From Streptomyces sp. NRRL F-5135 (lineage in GTDB: Bacteria > Actinomycetota > Actinomycetes > Streptomycetales > Streptomycetaceae), in assembly GCF_000719775.1 (NCBI RefSeq), contig NZ_JOHR01000005.1, positions 248,001 to 312,000 on the forward strand: 64,000 nt of DNA, in the 5' to 3' direction. Made by a program: the position numbers and the translations under genes. Positions 49,680 through 58,868 of the stretch are shown piece after piece (position 1 is the first letter of the stretch; the number at the start of each line of letters is the position of its first letter). The notes beneath the pieces were generated by a model, which saw only the letters and a list, made by a program, of their open reading frames with translations, did no database searches and was not told the DNA's origin.

Positions 49680-50402
49680 TCAGGGGCGGCGTCGTTCTGG
49701 GAGGCCGGGTACAGCCGGGCTGGGCGCTGGCCCGGAGGGCTGGGGATCGGGGGCCGGGGCGGTGTCGCGGCGGCAGACCAGCGCGTCGGGATCGGATGCT
49801 GGCGGGCGCAGGGTGTACCCGGCGGGGCACGTCTGCCCGTCCCGCCCGGCCGGTCCTGCTGGACCGGCCGGTCCCGCCTTGCCGTCGGCGCCTGCGGGCC
49901 CCGCTGGACCGACCGGCCCCGCTGGACCGACCGGGCCCGCGGGTCCTGCCGGGCCCGGCGGTCCGGTGACCGTCGCCCCGGGCGGTCCGGTCACCGCGGC
50001 CCCCGGCGGCCCGGTCGGCCCAGGAACCGCGTCCGGTGTCCGGCCATCCCGCCCCGTAGCCCCCCGCTTGCCCGGAGGGCCGGGCGGGCCAGGCGGGCCG
50101 GGGACGGGGACCGGGATCAGGGATCGGTCCGGCAGGTCCTCTACCGCGTGGGTCGGATCCGGTGCCGCCGGCGTTCCGCCCCGCGCGGTGATCTGCGCGC
50201 GCAGGACCCGCACATCCCCGGCCAAGGTCGAGACAGCTGTTCCACGCCGGTTGGCCTCGTCGGCGAGTTCGGCCGCGCGCCGGTCGGCCTGGTCGATCCG
50301 TAGCCACACCAGCACCACCGCCCCGGACAGCACGAGCAGCACGGCCGTCAGCGCGAGCGGGCGCCAGCGGCGGGCGAAGATGTCGGCTCGGCGATGCGTC
50401 AC
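49680..50402 (-). CDS. Membrane-anchored collagen-like phage protein
   Basis: 240 residues from GTG 50402 (GTGA overlap with the preceding gene). One N-terminal membrane segment ([19 protein letters not shown]), a helical linker, then Gly-X-Y repeats over about residues 100-195 ([26 protein letters not shown]). The C-terminal region has two Cys (CPAGYTL, LVCRRD). Collagen-like repeats occur on phage fibres and lysis-region proteins; a trimeric stalk is likely. Function unknown. Confidence 0.8.
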   Translation of the reverse strand: MTHRRADIFARRWRPLALTAVLLVLSGAVVLVWLRIDQADRRAAELADEANRRGTAVSTLAGDVRVLRAQITARGGTPAAPDPTHAVEDLPDRSLIPVPVPGPPGPPGPPGKRGATGRDGRTPDAVPGPTGPPGAAVTGPPGATVTGPPGPAGPAGPVGPAGPVGPAGPAGADGKAGPAGPAGPAGRDGQTCPAGYTLRPPASDPDALVCRRDTAPAPDPQPSGPAPSPAVPGLPERRRP

Positions 50403-50731
50403 TGGGGGTCCCCTCCCAGGGCCGTCAGGCGGGCTCGCAGCTCACGGATCTCTGCGTTCAGGTCGTTGATCTGGCCTTGTAGGGCGGTCTTCTCGGCGCG
50501 TTCGGCGGCCAGTTCGGCGTAGGCGGCGGCCAGGTCGCGGTCCTTCTCGGCGATCCGCGCGCGCAGTTCGGCGCGCTCCTCCTGGAGCTGGTCAACAAGG
50601 CCGCCGTACCCGGTCATGACCGCACCGCTGTGGTTGACGCGCTGTTGGCCGCGGTGCCCGTACACGGCTGCGGCCGCTGCTGCGAGCCCGACGATGATCG
50701 TGCCCACGGCGCCGAGCGTCACAGCGTCCAC
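50399..50731 (-). CDS. Holin-like protein with coiled coil
   Basis: 110 residues from GTG 50731 (GGAGG eight bases upstream). One N-terminal membrane segment ([18 protein letters not shown]), then a long charged coiled coil ([33 protein letters not shown]). Gene position after the endolysin suggests a holin or spanin-like role; not proven. Confidence 0.65.
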   Translation of the reverse strand: MDAVTLGAVGTIIVGLAAAAAAVYGHRGQQRVNHSGAVMTGYGGLVDQLQEERAELRARIAEKDRDLAAAYAELAAERAEKTALQGQINDLNAEIRELRARLTALGGDPQ

Positions 50732-50805
50732 GCGCGATACCTCCGGTCAAGGAACAGGTCAGACGCCCGGCCCGGCCCGGTGCGGACACCGCGCCGGGCC
50801 GGTCA

Positions 50806-50964
50806 TCAGATGCTGGTCGGGCCGCGCGGGGTGTCCGTGGTGGCGACGGTCTCGGTGATGCCCGGGCCGCCCACGGCGTCGAGCCCGAGCGTGGCAACCA
50901 GGGTCTGGGCAGCCGTTCGCACGGCTCGCTCTCCGGTCGCTGTCCAGAATCGCTTGGTGAACAT
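50806..50964 (-). CDS. Small holin-type protein (52 aa)
   Basis: ATG 50964 to TGA 50806; GAGGA six bases upstream. Begins MFTKRFWTATGERAVRTAAQTLVATLG, like the N-terminus of r1t-type holins found after endolysins in actinophages, but ends without the membrane helices. Likely a truncated or reduced member. Confidence 0.6.
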   Translation of the reverse strand: MFTKRFWTATGERAVRTAAQTLVATLGLDAVGGPGITETVATTDTPRGPTSI

Positions 50965-50972
50965 AGGTGTCC

Positions 50973-51719
50973 TCACTTCTTGGGGATCTTGAGGGTCTGG
51001 CCCGGCGTGATCGCCGTGCCCTTCATGCCGTTGAGCCGGGAGATCTCCTGCCAGCGGTTGCCGTCACCGAGCTTCGAGGCGGCGATGGACCACAAGGTGT
51101 CTCCGCGGCCGACGGTGTACGTGGCGGCCAGGGCGAGCCGCTCCGCGATCCGGGCCCGCATCGCGGCCATGGTGAAGCCGCGCGGGTCGATCTTTCCGGG
51201 CTGCCACTCTTTGTGGCCGATCACCGAGCGCTGGTTCCAGCCGTGCGCCCGGCAGATCGCCGCGCTCACCCGCTCGATCGCGCCGAGCTGCGCGGCCGGC
51301 CACGGGTCCTTGCCGTCGCCCAGATTGACGCACTCCCAGCCGTAATAGCGGGCGTTGCCGTCGGTGTCGGCCTCGTTCGGCGACGGGAGCGACGTCTCTC
51401 GGATGACGGCCCGGAGTACATCGCCGTCACCGGCCCCGGCGTGGTTCGTCCGCCCGTAGCCGATCAGATGGACCACGCCGTCCTTGGCGATCACGCCGTG
51501 GCACAGCGGCCCGGGCAGGGTCGAGTACCCGTCGCGGCAGATCCGTACGGACGCGTCCGTACCGGACGTGACGGTGTGGTGGATCATCACCCCGTGCACG
51601 GGGCCCCAGGCGCCCACGTGGTTCCGGTTGTGGGTGCGCCAGCCGCTGTGCTCCTGGACGCGGACGCCCTCAGCACGCAGTGCGGCGAGCAGCTGCTCGG
51701 CCGTCATCGGTATGGCCAT
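50973..51719 (-). CDS. Phage endolysin: N-acetylmuramoyl-L-alanine amidase with LysM
   Basis: 248 residues from ATG 51719 (GGAGGG upstream). The amidase_2/PGRP domain has zinc-ligand His in MIHHTV (H47) and IGHKEW, and YGWECVNLGDG. A C-terminal LysM domain (YTVGRGDTLWSIAASKLGDGNRW) binds peptidoglycan. It lacks a signal peptide, so it needs a holin to exit. It cuts the amide bond between MurNAc and L-Ala at lysis. Confidence 0.92.
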   Translation of the reverse strand: MAIPMTAEQLLAALRAEGVRVQEHSGWRTHNRNHVGAWGPVHGVMIHHTVTSGTDASVRICRDGYSTLPGPLCHGVIAKDGVVHLIGYGRTNHAGAGDGDVLRAVIRETSLPSPNEADTDGNARYYGWECVNLGDGKDPWPAAQLGAIERVSAAICRAHGWNQRSVIGHKEWQPGKIDPRGFTMAAMRARIAERLALAATYTVGRGDTLWSIAASKLGDGNRWQEISRLNGMKGTAITPGQTLKIPKK

Positions 51720-51785
51720 GTGCCCTCCCTGGGCATGACGAGAGCCCCGGCCTGGGGCGGCGCGGGGCTAGGGTGGTCGGGTGGT

Positions 51786-52061
51786 TCAGGGGCGGTGCGC
51801 TACGTCCTGGACGGTCGCTCGCCGGTAGGTCTGCCAGAGCTGCTCGACGGCCACGTAGTAGGCCGGGTACGTCGTGGCGAGCCGGTTGGCGATGACGCCG
51901 GCGATGTCGTTCACGTCGTCGTCTGTGAGTACGCGGGACATCTCGTCGCCCAAGGCGATGTGGATCTGAGGTCCGTCGATGCCCTGAAGATCGGGGCCAG
52001 CCACGACCTTCAGCGTGACGGACTCGACTATCGGGTCGGTGTATTCGGGACGGCTGATCAC
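51786..52061 (-). CDS. Hypothetical phage protein (91 aa)
   Basis: From GTG 52061 (GGAGG five bases upstream). Contains VLTDDDVNDIAGVIANRLA and TYPAYYVAVEQLWQTY. No domain recognised. Position between tail and lysis genes suggests a tail accessory or lysis-linked role. Confidence 0.65.
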   Translation of the reverse strand: MISRPEYTDPIVESVTLKVVAGPDLQGIDGPQIHIALGDEMSRVLTDDDVNDIAGVIANRLATTYPAYYVAVEQLWQTYRRATVQDVAHRP

Positions 52062-52100
52062 ATGTACCTCCGGATGCTGGGGGTGGCCAGGGGAAGGGGT

Positions 52101-52610
52101 CTACAGCGGGGTGGCGCTGGGGTAGTCGCCGGCGGGTCCGATGTCGACTACCTCTACGTAGGCCGGTGTGGTCGAAGAGGCGAAGATGCCGATAGTGCCC
52201 GAGCCCTGGGGATAGACCATCTGGTAGGTGCCGACGAGCACGGTGGTGATGTCGACGCCGGTCTGGTTGACCACGATGTTCTCGAAGTAGAAGCCGACGG
52301 TTCCGGCTTGCCCTGTCGGGCCGGGGATTCTCTGCGAGTTGAGGAGCGTGGATCCGCCGGCGCTCCCACGGGCGACCAAGACGGTGCCTTGCTGGCCGGA
52401 GGTGGTGCTGGTCATGCCGCCGCGGTAGCAGATGCGGAAGGCGCGGCCGGTGCGCAGGGTGACGGGGTCGGTGGTGATGGCGGGCTGCGCGCCGGTGGAG
52501 GTGGTGCCGGCGGTGGACGAGGTGATCGCCTCGTAGACGACCAGGACGGGTGCGCGGTTGTTGATGTCTCCGACGCGGACGCGTGCGCCGGCCGGAACGA
52601 GATCGGGCAC
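52101..52610 (-). CDS. Hypothetical phage structural protein (169 aa)
   Basis: From GTG 52610 (AGGGGG upstream); the long open frame before it is not coding. Beta-rich sequence (MPDLVPAGARVRVGDINN, TGVDITTVLVGTYQMVYP) with no Cys. Downstream of the large tail gene, consistent with a tail-tip or receptor-facing protein. Confidence 0.7.
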   Translation of the reverse strand: MPDLVPAGARVRVGDINNRAPVLVVYEAITSSTAGTTSTGAQPAITTDPVTLRTGRAFRICYRGGMTSTTSGQQGTVLVARGSAGGSTLLNSQRIPGPTGQAGTVGFYFENIVVNQTGVDITTVLVGTYQMVYPQGSGTIGIFASSTTPAYVEVVDIGPAGDYPSATPL

Positions 52611-52627
52611 GGGGCCCCCTTCTTGTC

Positions 52628-55600
52628 TTACAGGCCCCAGACGGTGGGGTCGGCGAGCGTGACCAGGGTGCCGGCGGGATGGGCTTTGGTGATGCCGTTG
52701 ACGGCGCGGGTCAGGGCGAACTGCCGTTGCGGCGAGACGATCTCGAAGTTGTCGTATCGCAGCTGTGCGTTCGTGTTGGTCAGCCCTGCGAACGCGCCGC
52801 CGACCAGGCCGATGGTGCCCGTGTCGATCGTGTCGGCGGCGATGGTGGCTGTGTGGTGCCAGGTGAGGGGTTCGTCGGTGCCGGTCGGCCAGACCCGCAT
52901 CTGCACTGTGTGGCCGATCAGCCGGACGCGCAGCTCGTACTCCGTGCCGGGGGTGTAGGTGTAGGGCAGGGCGGGGCTGGTGCCGATCTGGGTTGTGCCG
53001 CGGGTGACGGACACGGCCATGGCGCCCGAGAGTCCGAAGTGCAGGCGTGCCCGGTAGAAGTCGCTGGTGTTGCGGCAGCGGAGCAGCACGCCGGGGATCA
53101 TGGCGGCGCCGGTTGCGACCGCGGAGGCGGACAGCCGTACGCGGACCTCGGCGTCGGTGACGGACTGGTGCACGAGCTGTTGGAACCGGATCACGGAGAC
53201 GTTCCCGGTGAGGGTGATGATGCCGCGGCCGTCGGTGACGCTGCGGTCGGAGTCGGCGCCGCCGGCCTGCACCCACGTCTGCCCCGTGGTGGCGGTTCCC
53301 CAGCTGTCGCTGACCGTACGGGTGAACGCGTCGGACACCGCGGTGATGGCGGTGGCGGTCATGCGTTCCCCGCCGACGGTGACGTCCAGGGGCAGGTCGG
53401 TGGGGCTGGTGGTCCAGGGGGTGCCCTGGCTGGTGCGGACCATGGCCGTCGTCGCGGTCGCGGACAGCGGCCCGCCGAGGTCGGAGCCGTCGGTATCCCA
53501 CCGGTCCGCGCCGGTGGTGCTGGTGTCGTCTGCCCACTCGGCGACCGCCCAGGGGGCGGCCGGCGTGCAGTTCAGCGTGGCCTCCCAGCGGGTCGGGCTG
53601 AGGGTTTCGGTCCAGCCCTGCACGATCTGCCGTACGGGCTCCGGGCCACCCCGGCCGGTGGGCATGTTCAGGATGTCGGCCCGGTCCCCCGGCCGCAGGC
53701 GCAGGAACGCCGGCACGAGTTCGGGGGCGCGGCGGAGGTTGACCGTGACGGTGGGGAAGCGCGGCCCGTCGTAGGTGCCGTGGGCGCGCGTCCAGTCGGC
53801 GATGGGCTGGGTCTGCGCGTCGGTGTGGAGGGAGAGGGTGACGGCCTGGTCGTACTGGCCGACCGCGTCCGGGTCGGTGCCCGGGTCCTGGATGTTGAGC
53901 GGCCCGGTCTCCTGCACGGACAGGGTGGAGGAACCGCCGCGGCGGGTGATGGTGATCGCGTTGCGGGTGGCCTGGTCATCGCGGACGGGCCGGATGCCGG
54001 GCATCACGTGCCCGGGAGCGGTGTAGTTGAGGGTCAGGGTGGGGGCCTGCCCGTACATGGTCTGGCGGTCGCGGTAGCGGATGAGGGGCGCGGCCAGGTC
54101 CTCGTAGAGGAGTCCGCCGTCGGCGGCCGCCGCTTCCTCGATCAGGGCGAGCCAGGTGTCCGGGGTCTGCGGCCCGACCCGCTCACTGCGGGCCAGAGGT
54201 GCGTCCAGGATGAGCGGCCGGCCCTCTTCGGTGGCCAGGCGCCGCATGCGGGTGCCGGCGCTCTCACCGGTGTACGCGAGTTCGGCCGAGGCGTAGACGG
54301 GATCGATGAACTGGGCGCCGAACACGCCGATATGGCCGAACGCCAGGCCGTCCATGCCCGGGGAGTACCCGGCCGGCGGCGACGTCCACAGCGTGGGCCG
54401 CCCGACCGTGCCGGGGTAGGCGTAGATGTTGGACCGCTGGACGTCGCCACCGACAACCTCCCACACGGCCTGCCAGTTGACGTTGGATCCGTTCTGCCAC
54501 ACGCCGAGCACGATCGAGACCCACTGGTGGTAGAGCTCGGTGTCGGTCGCGATAGAGATGTCCTGGATGGTGGCGCCGTCGACGTCCTGGACCAGGACGC
54601 GGGACTGGGTGGAGCGCATCTGCACGATCCACCGCGCGGCCGTCCCCGTCGACAGCAGGTTGAACAAGCTGTAGAGGGTGGTGTTCTCGGTGTCCATCCG
54701 GTACAGCATCCGGGCCTGCCACGCCGTCACCGGTGTACGCGGGGCGGGGATCCGGCCCTTGAGGGTGGGCAGGTCCGCGCCCTGGTTCCCGGAGGCGAGC
54801 TGCGGCAGCGGGTTGGAGGCGGGCAGGGTGCTGTTCGCCGCGAACCGCAGGGCGGAGACGGCCATCGGCGCGACGCCGGGCACCGGGCTGTACGCCTGTG
54901 TCGCGGCCGCGCCTTCCTCCATGGGCCAGTACGCCATCATGTGGGATTCGCGGACGATGGAGCGGCGCAGCGCGGACTCGAGCGGGGCTTTGCCTTGCTG
55001 GTAGCGGCGCTTGATGCCGGCCGCGGTGACGCTCGCCCAGTGATCGGCGCCGGACGGGTCCCACTCGGTCGGCAGGGCGGCGATCTCGCCCGTGAACCGG
55101 TACGCGCGATCGCTGATGGCGGCCGGGGCGGTCACGGTCCAGACGCGGCCCGAACCGTCCGTGAACGTCGGGGCGGCGGGCGTCTGGGTGCGCAGGTCCG
55201 GCGCGGCCACGACCGTGCCGCCGATGCCGGCCCGGACCTCGGCCCGGTGCACGCGGCCGGTGATGGGATAGCGCGCCACCGTCTGAGTCAGGTCGGTCGG
55301 CGCGATCGTGACCGGCGCTGTTCCGGTGTAGAGGCTGGTCGCAACCGGGAAGAAGGCGGGAGCGGCGATCTGCGTCCAGGGGCCGTCCAGGGTGCGGGCC
55401 CAGTAGAACGTGACGGTCCAGGTGCCGCCTACCGCGTCGACGCGCAGCGTGGCGCGCAGGGCGGCGCGGGGCGGGAGCGCGGGAAGGGTACGGGTGAAGA
55501 AGAACACGCCGGAGGTGCCGCCGCCTGACGTGGTGCCCCGCAGATATATTGAGCCGTCCTGGACCATGAGCAGCCAGGACCGCTGATCGGATGCGGCATC

Positions 55601-55993
55601 CCACTTTCCCATCAGGGTCTGTGCGCCGGCGGCATACCAGTCGGCGGTCGCTTCCACGCGTACGTCCAGGTCCCCGGTGATCGCGAGTGCGGGCACGTGC
55701 GGGGTGGACAGAGTGCCGGCGGTGCCGTCCAGCGCCAGGTACGACTCGTCCCCCGGCACCGAGATCCGGACCGGCGTGTTGCGGCCGATGATCCCGTAAT
55801 ACGGGGAGAGCGGGTTGTCGCGGGAGTAGGCGCCGTGCCGGTTGTTCAGCACGAACTGGAGCTTGCACGGGTCGGGCTGGCTGGCGTAGTCGGAGCGGCC
55901 GTGCGTGATCGTCAGATCGCTGGAGGTGCGCACGTCGCTGGTGACGTCGATCCAGGTTCCCCTGATCTGGAGTTCGGTACGGACATCGATCAT
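52628..55993 (-). CDS. Large phage minor tail protein with LamG-like modules
   Basis: 1121 residues from ATG 55993, overlapping the tape-measure stop (ATGA). The N-terminus (MIDVRTELQIRGTWIDVTSDVR, RNTPVRISVPG) is typical of actinophage tail-tip/minor tail proteins. Beta-sandwich modules with concanavalin/LamG features are repeated (DLDVRVEATADWYAAGAQTLMGKWD, YWPMEEGAAA, VRFQQLVHQSVTDAEVRVRLSAS). It likely forms the tail hub or baseplate and contacts the host. Confidence 0.85.
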   Translation of the reverse strand: MIDVRTELQIRGTWIDVTSDVRTSSDLTITHGRSDYASQPDPCKLQFVLNNRHGAYSRDNPLSPYYGIIGRNTPVRISVPGDESYLALDGTAGTLSTPHVPALAITGDLDVRVEATADWYAAGAQTLMGKWDAASDQRSWLLMVQDGSIYLRGTTSGGGTSGVFFFTRTLPALPPRAALRATLRVDAVGGTWTVTFYWARTLDGPWTQIAAPAFFPVATSLYTGTAPVTIAPTDLTQTVARYPITGRVHRAEVRAGIGGTVVAAPDLRTQTPAAPTFTDGSGRVWTVTAPAAISDRAYRFTGEIAALPTEWDPSGADHWASVTAAGIKRRYQQGKAPLESALRRSIVRESHMMAYWPMEEGAAATQAYSPVPGVAPMAVSALRFAANSTLPASNPLPQLASGNQGADLPTLKGRIPAPRTPVTAWQARMLYRMDTENTTLYSLFNLLSTGTAARWIVQMRSTQSRVLVQDVDGATIQDISIATDTELYHQWVSIVLGVWQNGSNVNWQAVWEVVGGDVQRSNIYAYPGTVGRPTLWTSPPAGYSPGMDGLAFGHIGVFGAQFIDPVYASAELAYTGESAGTRMRRLATEEGRPLILDAPLARSERVGPQTPDTWLALIEEAAAADGGLLYEDLAAPLIRYRDRQTMYGQAPTLTLNYTAPGHVMPGIRPVRDDQATRNAITITRRGGSSTLSVQETGPLNIQDPGTDPDAVGQYDQAVTLSLHTDAQTQPIADWTRAHGTYDGPRFPTVTVNLRRAPELVPAFLRLRPGDRADILNMPTGRGGPEPVRQIVQGWTETLSPTRWEATLNCTPAAPWAVAEWADDTSTTGADRWDTDGSDLGGPLSATATTAMVRTSQGTPWTTSPTDLPLDVTVGGERMTATAITAVSDAFTRTVSDSWGTATTGQTWVQAGGADSDRSVTDGRGIITLTGNVSVIRFQQLVHQSVTDAEVRVRLSASAVATGAAMIPGVLLRCRNTSDFYRARLHFGLSGAMAVSVTRGTTQIGTSPALPYTYTPGTEYELRVRLIGHTVQMRVWPTGTDEPLTWHHTATIAADTIDTGTIGLVGGAFAGLTNTNAQLRYDNFEIVSPQRQFALTRAVNGITKAHPAGTLVTLADPTVWGL

Positions 55994-57960
55994 GCGGCAG
56001 CTCCAGCGAATCGGACGACGTCGCCGCCGGCGTCTTCCTGGACCATGCGGCGGAACATTCTTTTCCAGTCCTCGTCCGCGCCGGTCACGTCGAGGACCAG
56101 GCGCTGCTGCCCGCCGTCGCCGGTGCCGCGTACGGCGCCGGCCACCCCGCGCAGCATGGAGTCGAGCTTGGACAGGGGCAGGACGGCCTCCTGCTCGGTT
56201 CCCTCACCGATCATGGCGAGCGTCGGGCCGGTGGTCAGGCCGCCCTCGGCGAGGTAGGGGATGTTCGGCGTGGACAGCGTGAGCGACGGAATCGACTTGC
56301 CGAGGATCGACCCGCCCCCGATCGTGAACGACAAACCATTCCAGGCGCCGATGACCTGGTTGATGGCGGAACGGAACTCGCGGGGGATCGCGTCCCACAT
56401 CCCGGAAGCGACGGCGGCGATCCGCCCGGGAAGCCGGCTGATCCAGGTGATGACCTGACCGAACCAGTTGCTGACCTTGCCCGGGATCGCGGCCAGCTGC
56501 TGGATGTAGCCCATGACCATGCCGACGCCGGTGTTCACCTTGCTGGTGATCCACGACCAGGCGGAAGAGATCTTCGACACGATCCAGTCCCACACCGAGC
56601 CGACTTTCCCGCTGATCCACGACCAGGCGCCGCTCAGCTTCGAGACGATCCAGTCCCAGGCGCGGCCGGTGGCGGCCTTGATCTCGTCCCAGTAAACAAC
56701 GATCAGCACGATCACCGCGATCAGGGCGATGATCCCCGCGATGATCCACGTCCCCGGGAAAGCCCACAAGGCTGTGTTCCAGGCCCACTGAGCGATCGAC
56801 GCCACCCCGATCGCCAGGGCCAGAGCCAGCAGCACGGGAATCAGCACCTGGATCAGGCCCGGGTTGTTCGCCATGAACTCAGAGACGATCTTCAGCGCGG
56901 GCGCGAGTGCGGTGCCAAGGGTGTTGGCCAGGGTCCGCATGATGCTGTCGAACTGCTGCGCAGGGCTGTTGGCCATGGCGTCCTTGGCCCGCTGCGCGGC
57001 TCCGGCCGCGTTGTCCATGCCGCTCGAGGCGGCGGCCGTCGCCGGGTCCATCGCCCAGAGCGCCGAGGCACCCTCACCGGCCATGTCGCCGAACAGTTCC
57101 ACAGCCAGCGCACTCTGCTTCGCGGGATCCTTCATGCCGCGCAGAGCAGCCAGGGTGTCGGTCAACGCTTGCTCTGCTGCGGGCCCGCCCTTGTGGATGT
57201 CGGCCAGCATCTGGGTGGAGTCCAGGCCGAGCGACTGGAACGCTTCGGCGGCACGGTCAGTCTCCTCGCTGGTGATCCGGGCGAACTCGTGGATGACATC
57301 GCCGGCCTGATCGATGTCCCGCCCGCCAGCCTGTACGTACTGGCTCATCATCCCGAACGCGGTCTTGGCGTCCAGGCCGAGCCGGGAGAACTGCACGCCG
57401 TACTCGCTGATGACGTTGGGGATGTCCTCCCGCATCGCCGCCGGAAGGTTCTGCGCGGCGGCCGTGAGCACGTCGAACGCTTCGGTGCCGTCCTTCACCA
57501 AGCCTTGTTGCACGGCCAGCCCTGCGGCCTTCGCGGACTCGGCGACGTCCAGGCCCATCGTGTCGGCAAGCATGATCGCGCTGGTGGACATGGACTGGAG
57601 CTCGTCATCGGCGATGTTCGCCATACCGCCCATGGACGAGGCGACAGCGCCCAGGGACTCGTTCACTCCGTCGATCGAGTCCCCGAAACCCTGGGAAAAC
57701 ACGGTGCCGGCGACGTCGCCGGCGCGCGCTGCCTCACTCTCCGTCAGACCAAGCTGGTTGGTCAGCTTGGTGTTGGCGGCCGTGGCGTCCATGGCGTTGT
57801 CCAGGCCCATGATGAACAGGCCGCCGATCGCCGCGCCGGCGGCCGCGGCCTGGATCCCGCCCAGGCTCCGCTCGACCTCGTCCGCCGCGCCCTGGGCACC
57901 GCCTGTCAGCTCGGCGGTGTCCAGGCCGATCCCGACCAGGAGTTCCTCAAGCAGCGACAT
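55990..57960 (-). CDS. Phage tail tape measure protein
   Basis: 656 residues. A Gly/Ala-rich N-terminal helical region, a TP901-type core (FSQGFGDSIDGVNESLGAVASSM, ALRGMKDPAKQSALAVELFGDMAGEG), then hydrophobic helices (LLALALAIGVASIAQW, IIAGIIALIAVIVLIVVYW). Trp-rich repeats follow (WDWIVSKLSGAWSWISGKVGSVW). It sets tail length; 656 residues predict a tail of roughly 100 nm by the usual 1.5 Å per residue rule (inference). Starts 14 bp inside the end of the frameshifted T frame. Confidence 0.92.
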   Translation of the reverse strand: MSLLEELLVGIGLDTAELTGGAQGAADEVERSLGGIQAAAAGAAIGGLFIMGLDNAMDATAANTKLTNQLGLTESEAARAGDVAGTVFSQGFGDSIDGVNESLGAVASSMGGMANIADDELQSMSTSAIMLADTMGLDVAESAKAAGLAVQQGLVKDGTEAFDVLTAAAQNLPAAMREDIPNVISEYGVQFSRLGLDAKTAFGMMSQYVQAGGRDIDQAGDVIHEFARITSEETDRAAEAFQSLGLDSTQMLADIHKGGPAAEQALTDTLAALRGMKDPAKQSALAVELFGDMAGEGASALWAMDPATAAASSGMDNAAGAAQRAKDAMANSPAQQFDSIMRTLANTLGTALAPALKIVSEFMANNPGLIQVLIPVLLALALAIGVASIAQWAWNTALWAFPGTWIIAGIIALIAVIVLIVVYWDEIKAATGRAWDWIVSKLSGAWSWISGKVGSVWDWIVSKISSAWSWITSKVNTGVGMVMGYIQQLAAIPGKVSNWFGQVITWISRLPGRIAAVASGMWDAIPREFRSAINQVIGAWNGLSFTIGGGSILGKSIPSLTLSTPNIPYLAEGGLTTGPTLAMIGEGTEQEAVLPLSKLDSMLRGVAGAVRGTGDGGQQRLVLDVTGADEDWKRMFRRMVQEDAGGDVVRFAGAAA

Positions 57961-58656
57961 GCCCGCCCCCTTCTGTGCCGCCGAGGCGGCGGTTCATGGT
58001 GCGGACGGCGGCCAGCATCTCCTGCCAGGACTGCTGACGGCCCTGGTCCCACGTGGGCATGAAGTCCCGGATCCCGGCTTTGCGGCCCTTGGCGCGGGCG
58101 GTGTTGGAGACGGTCGCGGCCAGCAGCGCGACCAGCGCGTCCAGCCGCTCCGGGCCGATGGGCCCGGTCACCCGCTCGTACGCCATCCACTCGGTGAGCT
58201 CGGCCGAGGAGCAGCGCGCGAGGAGTTCGGGGACGGTGCAGCCGAGTTCGAGGGCTAGCCGGTGGTAGAACCGACGCTCGGGGCTGGCTCGGATTTTCCC
58301 GCCGCGTCCTCCACGTCCTCCTTACGCAGGCCGGACAGCCGCTGGGCGACTTGGGCCAGGCGCTCGAGGACGGCGCCGTTCTTCCCGCCGAGTGCCTTGA
58401 CGTCCTTGTCGGTGAACAGCCGCTCGAAGTCGGGCCCGACGATGCTCTTCGCGAGGAGCTTGGCCAGCTGGTCGCTCAGGTTCATCCGCTGGACCGACCC
58501 GTTCGGGCCGAGCACCACGAGGCTGGACTGGTAGGCGTTGCGGTCGGTTCCGGACAGGCCGAGGATCCTCACGGTGCCGCCCCACTCCGGCACGGGCACG
58601 TCCTCCCACGCGCGGTCATCAGCCGCCGTGATCTGTTCTCTCGTCAGCAGCGTCAT
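57947..58656 (-). CDS. Tail assembly chaperone GT (-1 frameshift product)
   Basis: Predicted 236-residue fusion: 121 codons of the G frame up to the slippery heptamer, then 115 residues in the -1 frame (ERRFYHRLALELGCTVPELLARCSSAELTEWMAYERV...). The second part is a typical Streptomyces phage T-domain. It has no ribosome site of its own, and its ATG at 58186 lies in the middle of conserved sequence, so translation by frameshifting explains it better. G and GT together chaperone tape-measure packing. Confidence 0.82.
58255..58656 (-). CDS. Tail assembly chaperone G
   Basis: 133 residues from ATG 58656, overlapping the preceding stop (ATGA). Contains EWGGTVRILGLSGTDRNAYQSSL and SKSIVGPDFERLFTDKDVKAL, a pattern seen in siphovirus G proteins immediately upstream of the tape measure gene. 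Ends SVGSTTG when no frameshift occurs. Confidence 0.85.
   Translation of the reverse strand: MTLLTREQITAADDRAWEDVPVPEWGGTVRILGLSGTDRNAYQSSLVVLGPNGSVQRMNLSDQLAKLLAKSIVGPDFERLFTDKDVKALGGKNGAVLERLAQVAQRLSGLRKEDVEDAAGKSEPAPSVGSTTG
58294..58300 (-). promoter_or_regulatory. -1 programmed frameshift site GGGAAAA
   Basis: On the minus strand G-GGA-AAA in the zero frame of the G gene (codons 120-121), the canonical X-XXY-YYZ slippery heptamer. A -1 slip reads ATC next and enters the T frame 12 codons before the zero-frame stop. Confidence 0.85.
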
Positions 58657-58868
58657 GGGGTCTTGCTCTCCTGTTCCTGTGTGTGGATCGTGTTCAGGAC
58701 GTCCACCTGGGCGCCGATCAGCGTGAGGCGGACGGAGGGGATGTCCCCGGGGTCGACGTCGACCGTCACGGAGTTCGCCAGGATCGCCTGTGCGGGTATC
58801 TCGGTGCCGTCGACCACGACGCTGGCATGGGTGCCCTGCCGGGTGACCTGGATACGGTCGGCGGCCAT
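58653..58868 (-). CDS. Small phage tail-region protein (71 aa)
   Basis: From ATG 58868, overlapping the tail-tube stop (TGATG). Beta-rich: IQVTRQGTHASVVVDGTEIPAQAI. Position between the tail tube and G genes is usual for small tail completion proteins. No domain recognised. Confidence 0.7.
   Translation of the reverse strand: MAADRIQVTRQGTHASVVVDGTEIPAQAILANSVTVDVDPGDIPSVRLTLIGAQVDVLNTIHTQEQESKTP

Noticed and set aside
49860..50110. Tandem GC-rich repeats as a DNA repeat element
   Set aside because: They follow the Gly-Pro-Pro codon periodicity of the collagen-like gene.
48358..50307. Single 649-codon minus-strand protein joining collagen-like region and XRE gene
   Set aside because: The upstream part is an off-frame reading of the collagen-like gene; the XRE domain starts at ATG 49569 with its own RBS, and a terminator lies between.
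52583..55528. Open frame of 981 codons on the plus strand
   Set aside because: Antisense to the large tail gene; Gly/Arg/Val-rich with no domain.
57947..58186. Independent 79-aa gene starting at ATG 58186
   Set aside because: No ribosome site, and conserved T-domain sequence extends upstream of the ATG into the frameshift region; explained by the GT fusion.
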